NCBI RefSeq assembly: GCF_030817355.1
Contig: NZ_JAUSZH010000001.1
Coordinates: 4,563,501-4,627,500 of the forward strand
Length of the DNA stretch: 64,000 nt
DNA from: Streptomyces sp. V1I1
Lineage (GTDB): Bacteria > Actinomycetota > Actinomycetes > Streptomycetales > Streptomycetaceae
Direction: 5' to 3'
Positions within the stretch are counted from its first letter, which is position 1. Every line of letters begins with the position of its first letter. The position numbers were made by a program, and so were the translations under genes. Below are positions 15,794-23,851 of this stretch, one piece after another. A model generated the notes under the pieces. The model was given only the letters and a program-made list of their open reading frames with translations, had not been told where the DNA came from and made no database searches.

Positions 15794-16950
15794 GCACCGT
15801 AGAGACCCAGGAGCACACCGCACTGCGCGCCGCCGTTGCCGCGCTCGGGCAGCGGCACGGGCGCGGATACGTACGCGAAGAGCTGTGGACCGAGGCCGCC
15901 AAGCTCGGCTACCTCGGGGTGAACCTTCCCGAGGAGCACGGCGGCGGCGGGGGCGGGATGCAGGAACTGTCCATCGTGCTGGAGGAGTTGGGGGCGGCCG
16001 GCTGCCCCCTCCTCATGATGGTCGTCTCGCCCGCCATCTGCGGCACCGTCATCGCCCGCTTCGGCACCGAAGCACAGAAGCGGCAGTGGCTGCCCGGCCT
16101 CGCCGACGGCAGCCTCACCATGGCCTTCGGCATCACCGAGCCCGACGCCGGGTCGAACTCCCACCGGATCACCACGACCGCCCGCCGGACCGACGACGGC
16201 TGGACACTCAACGGGCGCAAGGTCTTCATCTCCGGCGTCGACATCGCCGACGCCACCCTCATCGTCGGACGGACGGAGGATGCCAAGTCCGGCAGGCTCA
16301 AACCCTGCCTCTTCATCGTCCCCCGTGACGCCGAAGGCTTCCAGCGCTCGCAGATCGACATGGAACTGGCCGCCCAGGAGAAGCAGTTCGAGCTCGTGAT
16401 CGACGACGTCCACCTGCCCGAGGACGCCCTCGTCGGTGGGGGTACCTCCCACGCCGAAGGCTGTGGGGGAGAGGACGCCGGCCTCCTCCAGCTCTTCGCC
16501 GGGCTCAACCCCGAGCGCATCATGACCGCCGCCTTTGCCATCGGCATGGGCCGTTACGCGCTGGCGAAAGCCGTCGAGTACGCGCGGACCCGCCAGGTCT
16601 GGAAGGACCCCATCGGCGCGCACCAGGCCATCGCCCACCCCCTCGCCCAGGCTCACATCGAGCTCGAACTCGCCCGCCTGATGATGCAGAAGGCCGCCAC
16701 CCTCTACGACGCCGGCGACGACATCGGCGCCGGCGAGGCCGCCAACATGGCCAAGTACGCCGCCGGCGAGGCCTGCGTCAGGGCCGTCGACCAGGCCGTC
16801 CACACCCTCGGTGGCAACGGTCTCACCCGCGAGTACGGCCTCGCCCAGCTCATCACCGCCGCCCGCGTCGCCAGGATCGCGCCGGTCAGCCGCGAGATGA
16901 TCCTCAATTACGTATCCCACCAGTCCCTGGGTCTCCCCAAGTCGTACTGA
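15790..16950 (+). CDS. Acyl-CoA dehydrogenase
   Basis: 386-residue flavoprotein that forms the 2,3-double bond of an acyl-CoA, feeding electrons to ETF. Visible family signatures are the FAD/substrate loop MAFGITEPDAGSNS, GRKVFISGVDIADATLIVG, and the C-terminal helical domain with NPERIMTAAFAIGMGRYALAKAVEYARTRQ and AVHTLGGNGLTREY. The start overlaps the carboxylase stop (ATGA). Between LPEDALVG and the NPERI helix there is an in-frame insertion of about a dozen Gly-rich residues produced by a hairpin repeat (16435-16472). Ordinary chain length otherwise. Confidence 0.93.
   Translation: MSTVETQEHTALRAAVAALGQRHGRGYVREELWTEAAKLGYLGVNLPEEHGGGGGGMQELSIVLEELGAAGCPLLMMVVSPAICGTVIARFGTEAQKRQWLPGLADGSLTMAFGITEPDAGSNSHRITTTARRTDDGWTLNGRKVFISGVDIADATLIVGRTEDAKSGRLKPCLFIVPRDAEGFQRSQIDMELAAQEKQFELVIDDVHLPEDALVGGGTSHAEGCGGEDAGLLQLFAGLNPERIMTAAFAIGMGRYALAKAVEYARTRQVWKDPIGAHQAIAHPLAQAHIELELARLMMQKAATLYDAGDDIGAGEAANMAKYAAGEACVRAVDQAVHTLGGNGLTREYGLAQLITAARVARIAPVSREMILNYVSHQSLGLPKSY
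16435..16472. repeat. Palindromic repeat inserted in frame in the acyl-CoA dehydrogenase gene
   Basis: A hairpin with arms GTGGGGGT and ACCTCCCAC, then a spacer and a terminal GTGGGGGAG. This is the same layout as the GGGGGTCCCCC...TGGGGGAG core of the intergenic repeats at 55.9 and 63.9 kb. It adds about 12 codons to the gene without breaking the frame. Confidence 0.65.
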
Positions 16951-16990
16951 CACAGGCGATTCTGGCCGTCCACACTGCGAGGGGGCCGTC

Positions 16991-18586
16991 ATGGTGTTTC
17001 AGAGCGTGTTTCACAGCGAGTACGCGGATGTCCCGGCCGTCGTCGAGCCGATCCACGACGCGGTGCTCGGCCGGGCCGCCGTCGAGTTCGGCGACACGAT
17101 CGCCCTGGTCGACGGCGTGAACGGCACCACCGTCACGTATGCGCAGCTCGACCTGTTCCACCGGCGGATCGCCGCCTCGCTCGCCGAGGCCGGCCTGCGC
17201 AAGGGCGACGTTCTCGCCCTGCACAGCCCCAACACCGTGGCGTACCCCTCCGTCTTCTACGGGGCCACCCGCGCCGGCGCTTCCGTCACCACCGTCCATC
17301 CGCTCGCCACCGCGGAGGAGTTCGCCAAGCAGCTCCGCGACTCCTCCGCCCGCTGGATCGTCACCATCTCACCGCTGCTCGAAATCGCCCGCAGGGCCGC
17401 CGAACTGGTCGCGGGCATCGAGGAGATCTTCGTCTGCGACCGCGCCGACGGGCATGTGAGCATCCTCGACATGCTCGGCTCGACCGCACCCGAGCCGGTC
17501 GTCGCCATCGACCCGTCCGAGGACATCGCCGCCCTGCCGTACTCCTCCGGCACCACCGGCGTCCCCAAGGGCGTGATGCTCACGCACCGCTCCATCGCCA
17601 CCAACCTCGCCCAGCTCTACCCGCTGATGCCGATGGGCCCGGGCGACCGCATCCTGGCGGTGCTGCCGTTCTTCCACATCTACGGCCTCACCGCCCTGAT
17701 GAACGCCCCGCTGCGCAACGGCGCCACCGTCGTAGTGCTGCCCCGCTTCGAGCTCGACACCTTCCTCGCGGCGATCGCGAAGCACCGCATCAACGGCCTG
17801 TACGTCGCGCCGCCGATCGTCCTCGCCCTGGCCAAGCACCCGGCCGTCGCGCAGTACGACCTGTCCTCGCTGGAGTACATCATCAGCGCGGCCGCTCCTT
17901 TGGACGCCGAACTGGCCGCCGCCTGCTCCCAGCGGCTCGGCCTCCCGCCCATCGGCCAGGCTTACGGCATGACCGAACTCTCGCCCGGCACGCATGTCGT
18001 GCCGCTGGGCGCCCAGAACCCGCCGCCCGGCACCGTCGGCAAGCTCATCGCCTCGACCGAAATGCGGCTCGTCGCCCTCGAGGAACCCGGCAAGGACGTC
18101 GGCGTCGGCGAGGCCGGCGAGATCGCGATCCGCGGCCCGCAGGTGATGAAGGGCTACCTCGGCCGGCCCGACGCCACCGCCGAGATGATCGACGCCGACG
18201 GATGGGTGCACACCGGCGACATCGGGCGCGTCGACGCAGACGGCTGGCTCTTCGTCGTCGACCGGGTCAAGGAGCTGATCAAGTACAAGGGTTTCCAGGT
18301 CGCCCCGGCCGAGCTGGAGGCGCTGCTGCTCACGCACGAAGGCATCGCGGACGCGGCGGTGATCGGCGTGTACGACACGGACGGGAACGAGATCCCGAAG
18401 GCGTACGTCGTACGGCAGCGGACCGCCGAAGACCTCACCGAGGACGACGTCATAACCTTTGTCGCCGGGCGCGTGGCGCCGTACAAGAAGGTCCGGCGCG
18501 TCGAGTTCATCGGCGGGGTGCCGCGTGCCGCCTCGGGGAAGATCCTCAGGCGTGAACTGAGGAACCGGGACAGGGAGAACACGTGA
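16991..18586 (+). CDS. 4-coumarate--CoA ligase family protein (acyl/aryl-CoA ligase)
   Basis: 531-residue adenylate-forming enzyme that activates a carboxylic acid to its CoA thioester. Motifs in order: P-loop-like YSSGTTGVPKGVMLTHRS (about 182), IYGLTALMNAP, the AYGMTELSPGTHV region, DGWVHTGDIGRVD, and KELIKYKGFQVAPAELE with a C-terminal PRAASGKILRREL lysine motif. GAGGGGG precedes ATG 16991. It sits in the acyl-CoA operon with a 4-bp overlap to the hydratase gene, so it probably supplies the CoA ester that the pathway consumes. Aromatic versus branched aliphatic preference cannot be read from the sequence. Confidence 0.92.
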   Translation: MVFQSVFHSEYADVPAVVEPIHDAVLGRAAVEFGDTIALVDGVNGTTVTYAQLDLFHRRIAASLAEAGLRKGDVLALHSPNTVAYPSVFYGATRAGASVTTVHPLATAEEFAKQLRDSSARWIVTISPLLEIARRAAELVAGIEEIFVCDRADGHVSILDMLGSTAPEPVVAIDPSEDIAALPYSSGTTGVPKGVMLTHRSIATNLAQLYPLMPMGPGDRILAVLPFFHIYGLTALMNAPLRNGATVVVLPRFELDTFLAAIAKHRINGLYVAPPIVLALAKHPAVAQYDLSSLEYIISAAAPLDAELAAACSQRLGLPPIGQAYGMTELSPGTHVVPLGAQNPPPGTVGKLIASTEMRLVALEEPGKDVGVGEAGEIAIRGPQVMKGYLGRPDATAEMIDADGWVHTGDIGRVDADGWLFVVDRVKELIKYKGFQVAPAELEALLLTHEGIADAAVIGVYDTDGNEIPKAYVVRQRTAEDLTEDDVITFVAGRVAPYKKVRRVEFIGGVPRAASGKILRRELRNRDRENT

Positions 18587-19329
18587 CACAACGCCTGACG
18601 CTGCTCGCCACCGCACAGGAGCGCGGCATCACCACTCTGACGCTGGACTCGCCGGCGAACCGCAACGCCCTGTCGGCGCGGCTCGTCGGCGAGCTCGGCG
18701 AGGCGCTGGCGGACTGCGCCAAGGACGAGTCCGTACGGGCCGTCGTCCTCACCCACACCGGGTCCACGTTCAGCGCGGGCGCGGATCTGAAGGCCCCGCC
18801 CAATCCGTACACCTTCGTCGGTCTGCTGCGGCAGATCGTCACGCTGCCCAAACCGGTGGTGGCCCGCGTCACCGGGCATGTAAGGGCCGGGGGCCTCGGC
18901 CTGCTCGGCGCCTGCGACATCGCGGCCGCGTCCACGGGGGCCGACTTCGCGTTCACGGAGGTACGCATCGGGGTCGCGCCGGCCGTCATCTCACTGCCCC
19001 TGCTGCCGCGGATGGACCCGCGCGCGGCCGAGCGCTACTACCTCACCGGGGAGCGCTTCGACGCGGCGGAGGCGGTACGGGCCGGGCTGCTCACGCTCGC
19101 CGCGGACGATGTGGACGAGGCGCTGGCCCCGGTGCTCGACGGGCTGCGGGGGGCGTCGCCGCAGGGGCTGGCCGCGTCGAAGGAGCTGCTCGCGGCCCGG
19201 GTCCTGGATGCCTTCGACCGGGACGCCGAGGACCTGGTGCAGCGTTCGGCGTCGCTCTTCGCGTCCGCGGAGGCACGCGAGGGGATGACGGCCTTCCTCG
19301 AACGACGGGACCCCGCATGGGCGTTGTGA
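18583..19329 (+). CDS. Enoyl-CoA hydratase/isomerase family protein
   Basis: 248-residue crotonase-fold protein. The oxyanion-hole region reads STFSAGADLKAPPNPY, and the second active-site stretch is GHVRAGGLGLLGACDIAAAS, followed by FTEVRIGVAPAVISLPLLPRM. Expected to hydrate (or isomerise) the unsaturated acyl-CoA made by the dehydrogenase or carboxylase. GTG 18583 overlaps the ligase stop by 4 bp, and the TetR gene begins inside its 3' end. AtuE/LiuC-type enzymes fill this slot in isoprenoid and leucine pathways, which is compatible but not proof. Confidence 0.9.
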   Translation: MTQRLTLLATAQERGITTLTLDSPANRNALSARLVGELGEALADCAKDESVRAVVLTHTGSTFSAGADLKAPPNPYTFVGLLRQIVTLPKPVVARVTGHVRAGGLGLLGACDIAAASTGADFAFTEVRIGVAPAVISLPLLPRMDPRAAERYYLTGERFDAAEAVRAGLLTLAADDVDEALAPVLDGLRGASPQGLAASKELLAARVLDAFDRDAEDLVQRSASLFASAEAREGMTAFLERRDPAWAL

Positions 19330-19904
19330 CCCCTCCGAAGCAGGACCGCAGCCGGGCCACCCGGCAGCGGCTGCTGGAAGCCGCGGTGTCCTGCCTCGCC
19401 GAGCACGGCTGGGCGGGCTCGACCGTCTCGGCGGTCGCCGAGCGGGCCGGAGTCTCACGGGGCGCGGCGCAGCACCACTTCCCGACCAGGGAGGACCTGT
19501 TCACGGCGGCCGTGGAGTACGTCGCGGAAGAGCGCTCACAGGCGCTGCGCGCGCTCCCTACGCAGGACCGCACGGCGGTCGTGGCGGCGCTGGTCGACCT
19601 CTATACGGGGCCGCTGTTCCGGGCGGCGCTGCATTTGTGGGTGGCAGCGTCCAACGAGGAGCAACTGCGCTCGCGGGTAACGGAGCTGGAGGCGAAGGTG
19701 GGCCGCGAGACCCACCGGATCGCGGTCCAGTTGCTGAACGCGGACGAGTCACGTCCGGGCGTGCGGGAGACGGTCCAGGGCCTGCTGGACATGGCCCGTG
19801 GCCTCGGCCTCGCCAACCTCCTCACGGATGACGCAGCGCGCCGCCGGAGGGTGGTGTCACAGTGGGCGGCACTTGTCGAGGAGGGGCTGAAGGACCACGG
19901 GTGA
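19317..19904 (+). CDS. TetR-family transcriptional regulator of the acyl-CoA operon
   Basis: 195 residues. The N-terminal HTH (about 10-55) reads RQRLLEAAVSCLAEHGWAGSTVSAVAERAGVSRGAAQHHFPTRE. The C-terminal helical ligand domain has LYTGPLFRAALHLWVAASNEEQLR. It is the last gene of the operon, overlapping the hydratase gene by 13 bp, so it is co-transcribed with what it probably represses. The palindrome at 9474-9491 before the first gene is the best operator candidate. The ligand is likely an acyl-CoA intermediate, by analogy with AtuR/LiuR-type repressors. Confidence 0.9.
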   Translation: MGVVTPPKQDRSRATRQRLLEAAVSCLAEHGWAGSTVSAVAERAGVSRGAAQHHFPTREDLFTAAVEYVAEERSQALRALPTQDRTAVVAALVDLYTGPLFRAALHLWVAASNEEQLRSRVTELEAKVGRETHRIAVQLLNADESRPGVRETVQGLLDMARGLGLANLLTDDAARRRRVVSQWAALVEEGLKDHG

Positions 19905-19968
19905 CCCCCGCCCTCCCCGCTGCGACCTGGGACATTCGCATCCGCCCCCACCGCAGTACCCCGGGCGA

Positions 19969-20043
19969 ATGCTTCTGCTTGTACGCCGCCGTCACGTGGA
20001 CTTCGTCCGCGTCACGAGCATGGGCTGTCGGCCCTCCGCCTGA
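19969..20043 (+). CDS. Putative cysteine-responsive leader peptide
   Basis: 24-codon frame containing the RRRHVDFVRVTS...C motif. Actinobacterial putative leader peptides with an (R)RHVDLxRVxS core and a late cysteine precede many sulfur-metabolism genes and are thought to act by cysteine-dependent attenuation. No clear ribosome binding site is seen before ATG 19969. The only thing on the same strand downstream is the truncated dioxygenase frame at 20167, so this leader may have lost its target. Confidence 0.55.
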   Translation: MLLLVRRRHVDFVRVTSMGCRPSA

Positions 20044-20166
20044 CCCAGCCCCCCTCTCCACCCACCCGGTCCCCCGGCACCGCCCCACCCTGGCGGCAGC
20101 CGGCGGCACGCGCATCCGGTCATCGCCGGGCGCGGCGGCCGGGGCTCACCTCAGCGGACGTACCCC

Positions 20167-20259
20167 ATGTCGTACTCGCAGCTCCCCGTCATCGACCTCT
20201 CCGCGGCCGACCGCGGCCCCCAGGCCCGCGCACGCATACGGCGCCGCACCCCCGCCTGA
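20167..20259 (+). pseudogene. Remnant N-terminus of an isopenicillin-N-synthase-like 2-oxoglutarate/Fe(II) oxygenase
   Basis: A 30-codon frame begins SYSQLPVIDLSAADRG, which matches from memory the extreme N-terminus of Streptomyces IPNS-family oxygenases. After about 22 residues it turns into RIRRRTPA and stops, at the edge of an inverted repeat. No HxD...H iron site or other part of the enzyme follows. The simplest reading is an internal deletion that removed nearly the whole gene but left its start, its leader peptide and its terminator. Confidence 0.5.
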
Positions 20260-20278
20260 CCAGGGGCACGGCGCCGTA
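20237..20278. terminator. Bidirectional terminator hairpin after citrate synthase
   Basis: Arms TACGGCGCCG and CGGCGCCGTA flank a partly paired loop with CCCC/GGGG. It lies 14 bp beyond the stop of the minus-strand citrate synthase gene and at the end of the plus-strand oxygenase remnant, so it can serve both. Confidence 0.6.
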
Positions 20279-20291
20279 CGCATCGAACGAC

Positions 20292-21392
20292 TCAGCCCGC
20301 GATGTCCTCGTAGCCGACGATCTCGCGCGGGTCGCGCGTACCGGGACCGACGTACCGCGCGGAGGGCCGCACCAGCCGGCCCGTCCGCTTCTGCTCCAGG
20401 ATGTGCGCCGACCAGCCCGCCGTACGGGCGCAGGTGAACATCGAGGTGAACATGTGCGCCGGGACCTCGGCGAAGTCCAGCATGATCGCCGCCCAGAACT
20501 CCACGTTCGTCGCCAGCACCCGGTCCGGGCGGCGGTTGTGCAGCTCCTCCAGCGCGGCCCTCTCCAGCGCCTCCGCGATCTCGAAGCGCGGCGCGTCCAG
20601 CTCCTTGGCCGTACGCCGAAGGACGCGCGCCCGCGGGTCCTCGGCGCGGTAGACCCGGTGCCCGAAGCCCATCAGCCGCTCGCCCTTGTCGAGGGCCCGC
20701 TTGACGTACGCCGTCGCGTCCCCGGTCCGCTCGATCTCCTCGATCATGCCGAGGACGCGGGAGGGCGCCCCGCCGTGCAGCGGCCCCGACATGGCGCCGA
20801 CCGCGCCGGACAGCGCGGCCGCCACATCGGCGCCGGTCGAGGCGATGACGCGGGCGGTGAAGGTGGAGGCGTTCATGCCGTGCTCGGCGGCCGAGGTCCA
20901 GTACGCGTCGACGGCCTTGACGTGGCGCGGGTCCGGCTCGCCGCGCCAGCGGATCATGAACCGCTCGACGACGGACTGCGCCTTGTCGATCTCCTTCTGC
21001 GGGACCATCGGCAGCCCCTGGCCGCGCGCACTCTGTGCCACGTACGAAAGCGCCATGACGGCGGCCCGCGCAAGATCGTCGCGGGCCTGCGCCTCGTCGA
21101 TGTCCAGCAGCGGTTTCAGACCCCACACCGGCGCGAGCATCGCCAGCGCGGACTGCACGTCGACACGGATGTCGCCGGAATGCACGGGGATCGGGAAGGG
21201 CTCGGCGGCCGGCAGGCCGGGATTGAAGGCGCCGTCGACCAGCAGCCCCCATACGTTCCCGAACGAGACGTGCCCCACCAGATCCTCGATGTCGACGCCT
21301 CGGTAACGGAGCGCCCCGCCTTCCCTGTCGGGTTCGGCGATCTCCGTTTCGAACGCGACGACTCCTTCGAGTCCAGGTACGAAGTCGGACAT
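20292..21392 (-). CDS. Citrate synthase family protein (citrate synthase 2 type)
   Basis: 366 residues, short type-II-like citrate synthase that condenses acetyl-CoA (or another acyl-CoA) with oxaloacetate. Catalytic landmarks: [11 protein letters not shown] (first His), [14 protein letters not shown] (second His) and the late [15 protein letters not shown] segment carrying the aspartate. N-terminal [12 protein letters not shown] is the usual family start. GAGGAG precedes ATG 21392. The gene is divergent from pdxH. Streptomyces carry several such paralogues; whether this is the main enzyme, a 2-methylcitrate synthase or a secondary one cannot be settled here. Confidence 0.92.
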   Translation of the reverse strand: MSDFVPGLEGVVAFETEIAEPDREGGALRYRGVDIEDLVGHVSFGNVWGLLVDGAFNPGLPAAEPFPIPVHSGDIRVDVQSALAMLAPVWGLKPLLDIDEAQARDDLARAAVMALSYVAQSARGQGLPMVPQKEIDKAQSVVERFMIRWRGEPDPRHVKAVDAYWTSAAEHGMNASTFTARVIASTGADVAAALSGAVGAMSGPLHGGAPSRVLGMIEEIERTGDATAYVKRALDKGERLMGFGHRVYRAEDPRARVLRRTAKELDAPRFEIAEALERAALEELHNRRPDRVLATNVEFWAAIMLDFAEVPAHMFTSMFTCARTAGWSAHILEQKRTGRLVRPSARYVGPGTRDPREIVGYEDIAG

Positions 21393-21681
21393 CAGGCGGC
21401 TCCTCGAGATGTGTGCGACAGGCGTGGGTCGCCGTGGGTCGGCATGGGCGGTGTGGATCTGTCACCCCGGTGATGCCCCGTGCGATTGGTGGTCACCCAA
21501 CCGCCGGGAGGCAGGCACGATATCCCCTGCTGTATGGAGGCCACAGAGGCCCGACCCAAGATTTTGGCGGGTCCGGCTGATGCGGGGAAGCGTGACATCC
21601 GGCACACTGCCCCATTTCGGGCGACGAGGATTAGCGGCACTCCGTGCCGGGCAAACTCCGCCCCTGCGGCAGGATGGCCCC

Positions 21682-22494
21682 GTGACCGACCACGATCTCG
21701 CCGCGCTGGGACGCGTCGTCCCGGACCCCGCCGCCGTCCCGGATCCCGCCGCCGTCCCGGATCCCGCCGCCTCCGGAGCGGCCGGCTCTGGACCCGTCGT
21801 TCCGGATCCGGCCGTCCCGGACCCGGAAGCCGCCCCAGACCCGGAAGCCGCTTCGCACGACCCTGCCGTCATGCGGGAGCAGTACCGCTCCACCCCGCTC
21901 CTGGAGACGGATCTGGCCGCCGACCCCATGGACCAGTTCGCCCGCTGGTTCAAGGACGCCGCGTCCGGCGGTCTGCACGAGCCGAACGCCATGATCGTCT
22001 CCACCGCCACCCCCGACGGCCGCCCGTCCTCCCGCACCGTGCTGCTGAAGCAGTACGACGCGCACGGCTTCGTCTTCTACACGAACTACGACTCCCGCAA
22101 GGGTCGCGAGATGGCCGCCAATCCGTACGTCTCGCTGCTCTTCCCCTGGCATCCGCTGGCCCGTCAGGTCATCGTCACGGGCGTCGCGGCCCGTATCGGA
22201 CGGGACGAGACCGCCGCGTACTTCCGCAGCCGTCCGCACGGATCGCAGCTGGGCGCATGGGCGAGCGAGCAGTCCTCGGTGATCGGCTCGCGCGACGAAC
22301 TGCTGCGCAGATACGAGGAGCTGGCGACCCGATACCCGGAGGGAGAGCAGGTCCCCGCGCCGCCGGAGTGGGGCGGCTACCGGATCGATCCGCAGACGCT
22401 GGAGTTCTGGCAGGGCCACGAGAACCGGCTGCACGACCGGCTGCGGTATGTCCGTACGGAGTCAGGCTGGAAGGTCGAGCGCCTGTCACCCTGA
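21682..22494 (+). CDS. pdxH: Pyridoxamine 5'-phosphate oxidase PdxH
   Basis: 270 residues. FMN enzyme that makes pyridoxal 5'-phosphate from PNP/PMP. The catalytic part (from about residue 65) shows [59 protein letters not shown] and the C-terminal [10 protein letters not shown]...W.VERLSP, all diagnostic. Ahead of it lies an extension with tandem repeats ([18 protein letters not shown], then more PDP units) encoded by near-identical 18-bp DNA units. PdxH normally has only a short N-terminal tail. GTG 21682 is used because no later start precedes the conserved part except internal codons. Convergent with the next gene (9-bp overlap). Confidence 0.93.
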   Translation: MTDHDLAALGRVVPDPAAVPDPAAVPDPAASGAAGSGPVVPDPAVPDPEAAPDPEAASHDPAVMREQYRSTPLLETDLAADPMDQFARWFKDAASGGLHEPNAMIVSTATPDGRPSSRTVLLKQYDAHGFVFYTNYDSRKGREMAANPYVSLLFPWHPLARQVIVTGVAARIGRDETAAYFRSRPHGSQLGAWASEQSSVIGSRDELLRRYEELATRYPEGEQVPAPPEWGGYRIDPQTLEFWQGHENRLHDRLRYVRTESGWKVERLSP

Positions 22495-23364
22495 GAGCTG
22501 CCGCCCTTGCAGCAGCGCGGTGCGCACCGCCGCCGGGATGTCGGTCACCGGGTACTGCACATGCCGGACGGCGCGCTCCCGGTCCAGCACCAGCACCGCC
22601 CGCTTCAGCCGCAGCGCCTGCCCCGCCCGGAAGGTCGGCAGCCGCAGCGCCGCCGACAGCCGGGTGTCCATGTCTGAGAGCAGCGGGAAGGGAATGTCCT
22701 CGGCGACGGCGAAGGCGCGCTGCTCGTCGGGCCGCTGGGTGCTCACCCCCCGTACCGCGACGCCCGCCGCGGTGAAATCGCCGTACGCGTCCCGGAACAG
22801 CCGGTTCTCCAGGGTGCAGCCGACCGTCCCCGGGATGTCGGCCCAGCCGTCCGGCAGCGGGCTGGGCCGCCCGGTGGCCGGATAGCAGAACAGCACGGTG
22901 GCCGCGGCCTGCGCGTCCACCGGATCCAGCTCGCCGCCGGTGTGCGCGGGCAGCGCGATCCGCGGCAGTCGCGTGCCGGGCAGCCCGAGCACCCGGTGCG
23001 CCTCGGCGCTGTGTTCGTCGGCGGATGCGGTGAGTGTGCCGTCGCCGAGCAGCCAGCGGTCGGCCCAGTCCTGCATGGACACGAGTACCGGGAGCAGCGC
23101 GCGTCCGGTGTCGGTGAGCCGGTACTCGTATCGGACGGGCCCCTGCTGGTACGGGACCTTCTCCAGGACGCCGCTGTCGACGAGGTGGTTCAGCCGCTCG
23201 GTGAGGACCTTCCGGGAGATGTCCAGCTCGTGCTGGAGCTCGTCGAAGCGGTACCGGCCGCGCGCTGCCTCGCGTACGAGGAGGAGGCTCCACCAGTCGC
23301 CGATCACGGCGGCGGCCTGCGCGACGGCGCATGCGGCGTCGCGCTCGGGTACTGATCTGGCCAT
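22486..23364 (-). CDS. HxlR-type winged-helix regulator fused to a peroxiredoxin-like domain
   Basis: 292 residues in two parts. Residues about 5-100 are an HxlR/MarR-like winged helix ([43 protein letters not shown]...[20 protein letters not shown]). Residues about 130-290 have an AhpC/BCP-type thioredoxin fold with [30 protein letters not shown] (a peroxidatic-type cysteine) and [25 protein letters not shown]. This suggests a redox-sensing repressor, as HxlR-family proteins often sense thiol stress through cysteines. ATG 23364 has CGGAGG upstream; a much longer open frame upstream is not needed. Target genes unknown. Confidence 0.88.
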   Translation of the reverse strand: MARSVPERDAACAVAQAAAVIGDWWSLLLVREAARGRYRFDELQHELDISRKVLTERLNHLVDSGVLEKVPYQQGPVRYEYRLTDTGRALLPVLVSMQDWADRWLLGDGTLTASADEHSAEAHRVLGLPGTRLPRIALPAHTGGELDPVDAQAAATVLFCYPATGRPSPLPDGWADIPGTVGCTLENRLFRDAYGDFTAAGVAVRGVSTQRPDEQRAFAVAEDIPFPLLSDMDTRLSAALRLPTFRAGQALRLKRAVLVLDRERAVRHVQYPVTDIPAAVRTALLQGRQLSG

Positions 23365-23504
23365 GGTCCGGCACCTCCGTGAGTTCCCGATGGAAACTCT
23401 AGGCCGGGGGACTCCGGGCCGGGGAAACCCGGGGCGGGGGAACCGGGGCGGGGGAGACCCGGGCCGGGGCGACTCCGGGCCGGGACACTCATGGCCCGGG
23501 AATG

Positions 23505-23569
23505 CAGAAACCCGCGGGCTCTGGTTCCTCCGGAGAGGAGCCGGCCGGATGTGCCGGCGAGCCCGCGGG
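23505..23569 (-). terminator. Intrinsic terminator of the 12-codon peptide unit
   Basis: An 11-bp perfect stem (CCCGCGGGCTC / GAGCCCGCGGG on the minus strand) with an internally paired loop (GCCGGC..., CTCCTCTCCGGAG) is followed on the minus strand by TTTCTGC. Good form for a rho-independent terminator or attenuator. Confidence 0.65.
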
Positions 23570-23634
23570 TCGGTGACTGCTTGGAATTTCGGCCGACGGT
23601 CAGTCGGCTGCACACAGAGTGCGACGACGGGCCG

Positions 23635-23673
23635 TCAGCCCGCAGTCACCTCACGCATCCGAAACGACTTCAC
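23635..23673 (-). CDS. 12-residue peptide behind an ideal Shine-Dalgarno
   Basis: GTG 23673 opens a 12-codon frame (MKSFRMREVTAG) ending at 23635. It is preceded at 23678-23691 by AAAGGAGGTGATCC, a 14-base perfect complement of the 16S rRNA 3' end, far better than any other site in this window. A promoter (23707-23735) and a terminator (23505-23569) enclose it. It could be a leader peptide or attenuator for the HxlR fusion gene at 23364 or an independent small RNA or peptide. No homologue is recalled with confidence. Confidence 0.5.
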   Translation of the reverse strand: MKSFRMREVTAG

Positions 23674-23706
23674 TTCCGGATCACCTCCTTTCACCGTGTG
23701 GCCCAC

Positions 23707-23735
23707 ACCTTAGGAACCGACGGATTGAGGATCAA
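23707..23735 (-). promoter_or_regulatory. Promoter of the 12-codon peptide unit
   Basis: On the minus strand TTGATC (23730-23735) and TAAGGT (23707-23712) are spaced by exactly 17 bp, a good match to the HrdB-type vegetative consensus. Transcription would start about 15 bp before the ribosome binding site. Confidence 0.5.
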
Positions 23736-23851
23736 CCGAATTGATCGGGGGTACAAAGATTTTGGGGAACCTTATGTGTCCTGCGTCACGTTCCAGTTGA
23801 ATGGTCTGACGTGCATCAGCATGCGCGGAGGCGTCCTGCAGGGGGTCCGGG

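Noticed and set aside
23678..23691. Sequence GGATCACCTCCTTT identical to the 3' end of 16S rRNA
   Set aside because: Only 14 bases with no rRNA around it; read on the minus strand it is a perfect Shine-Dalgarno for a small frame.
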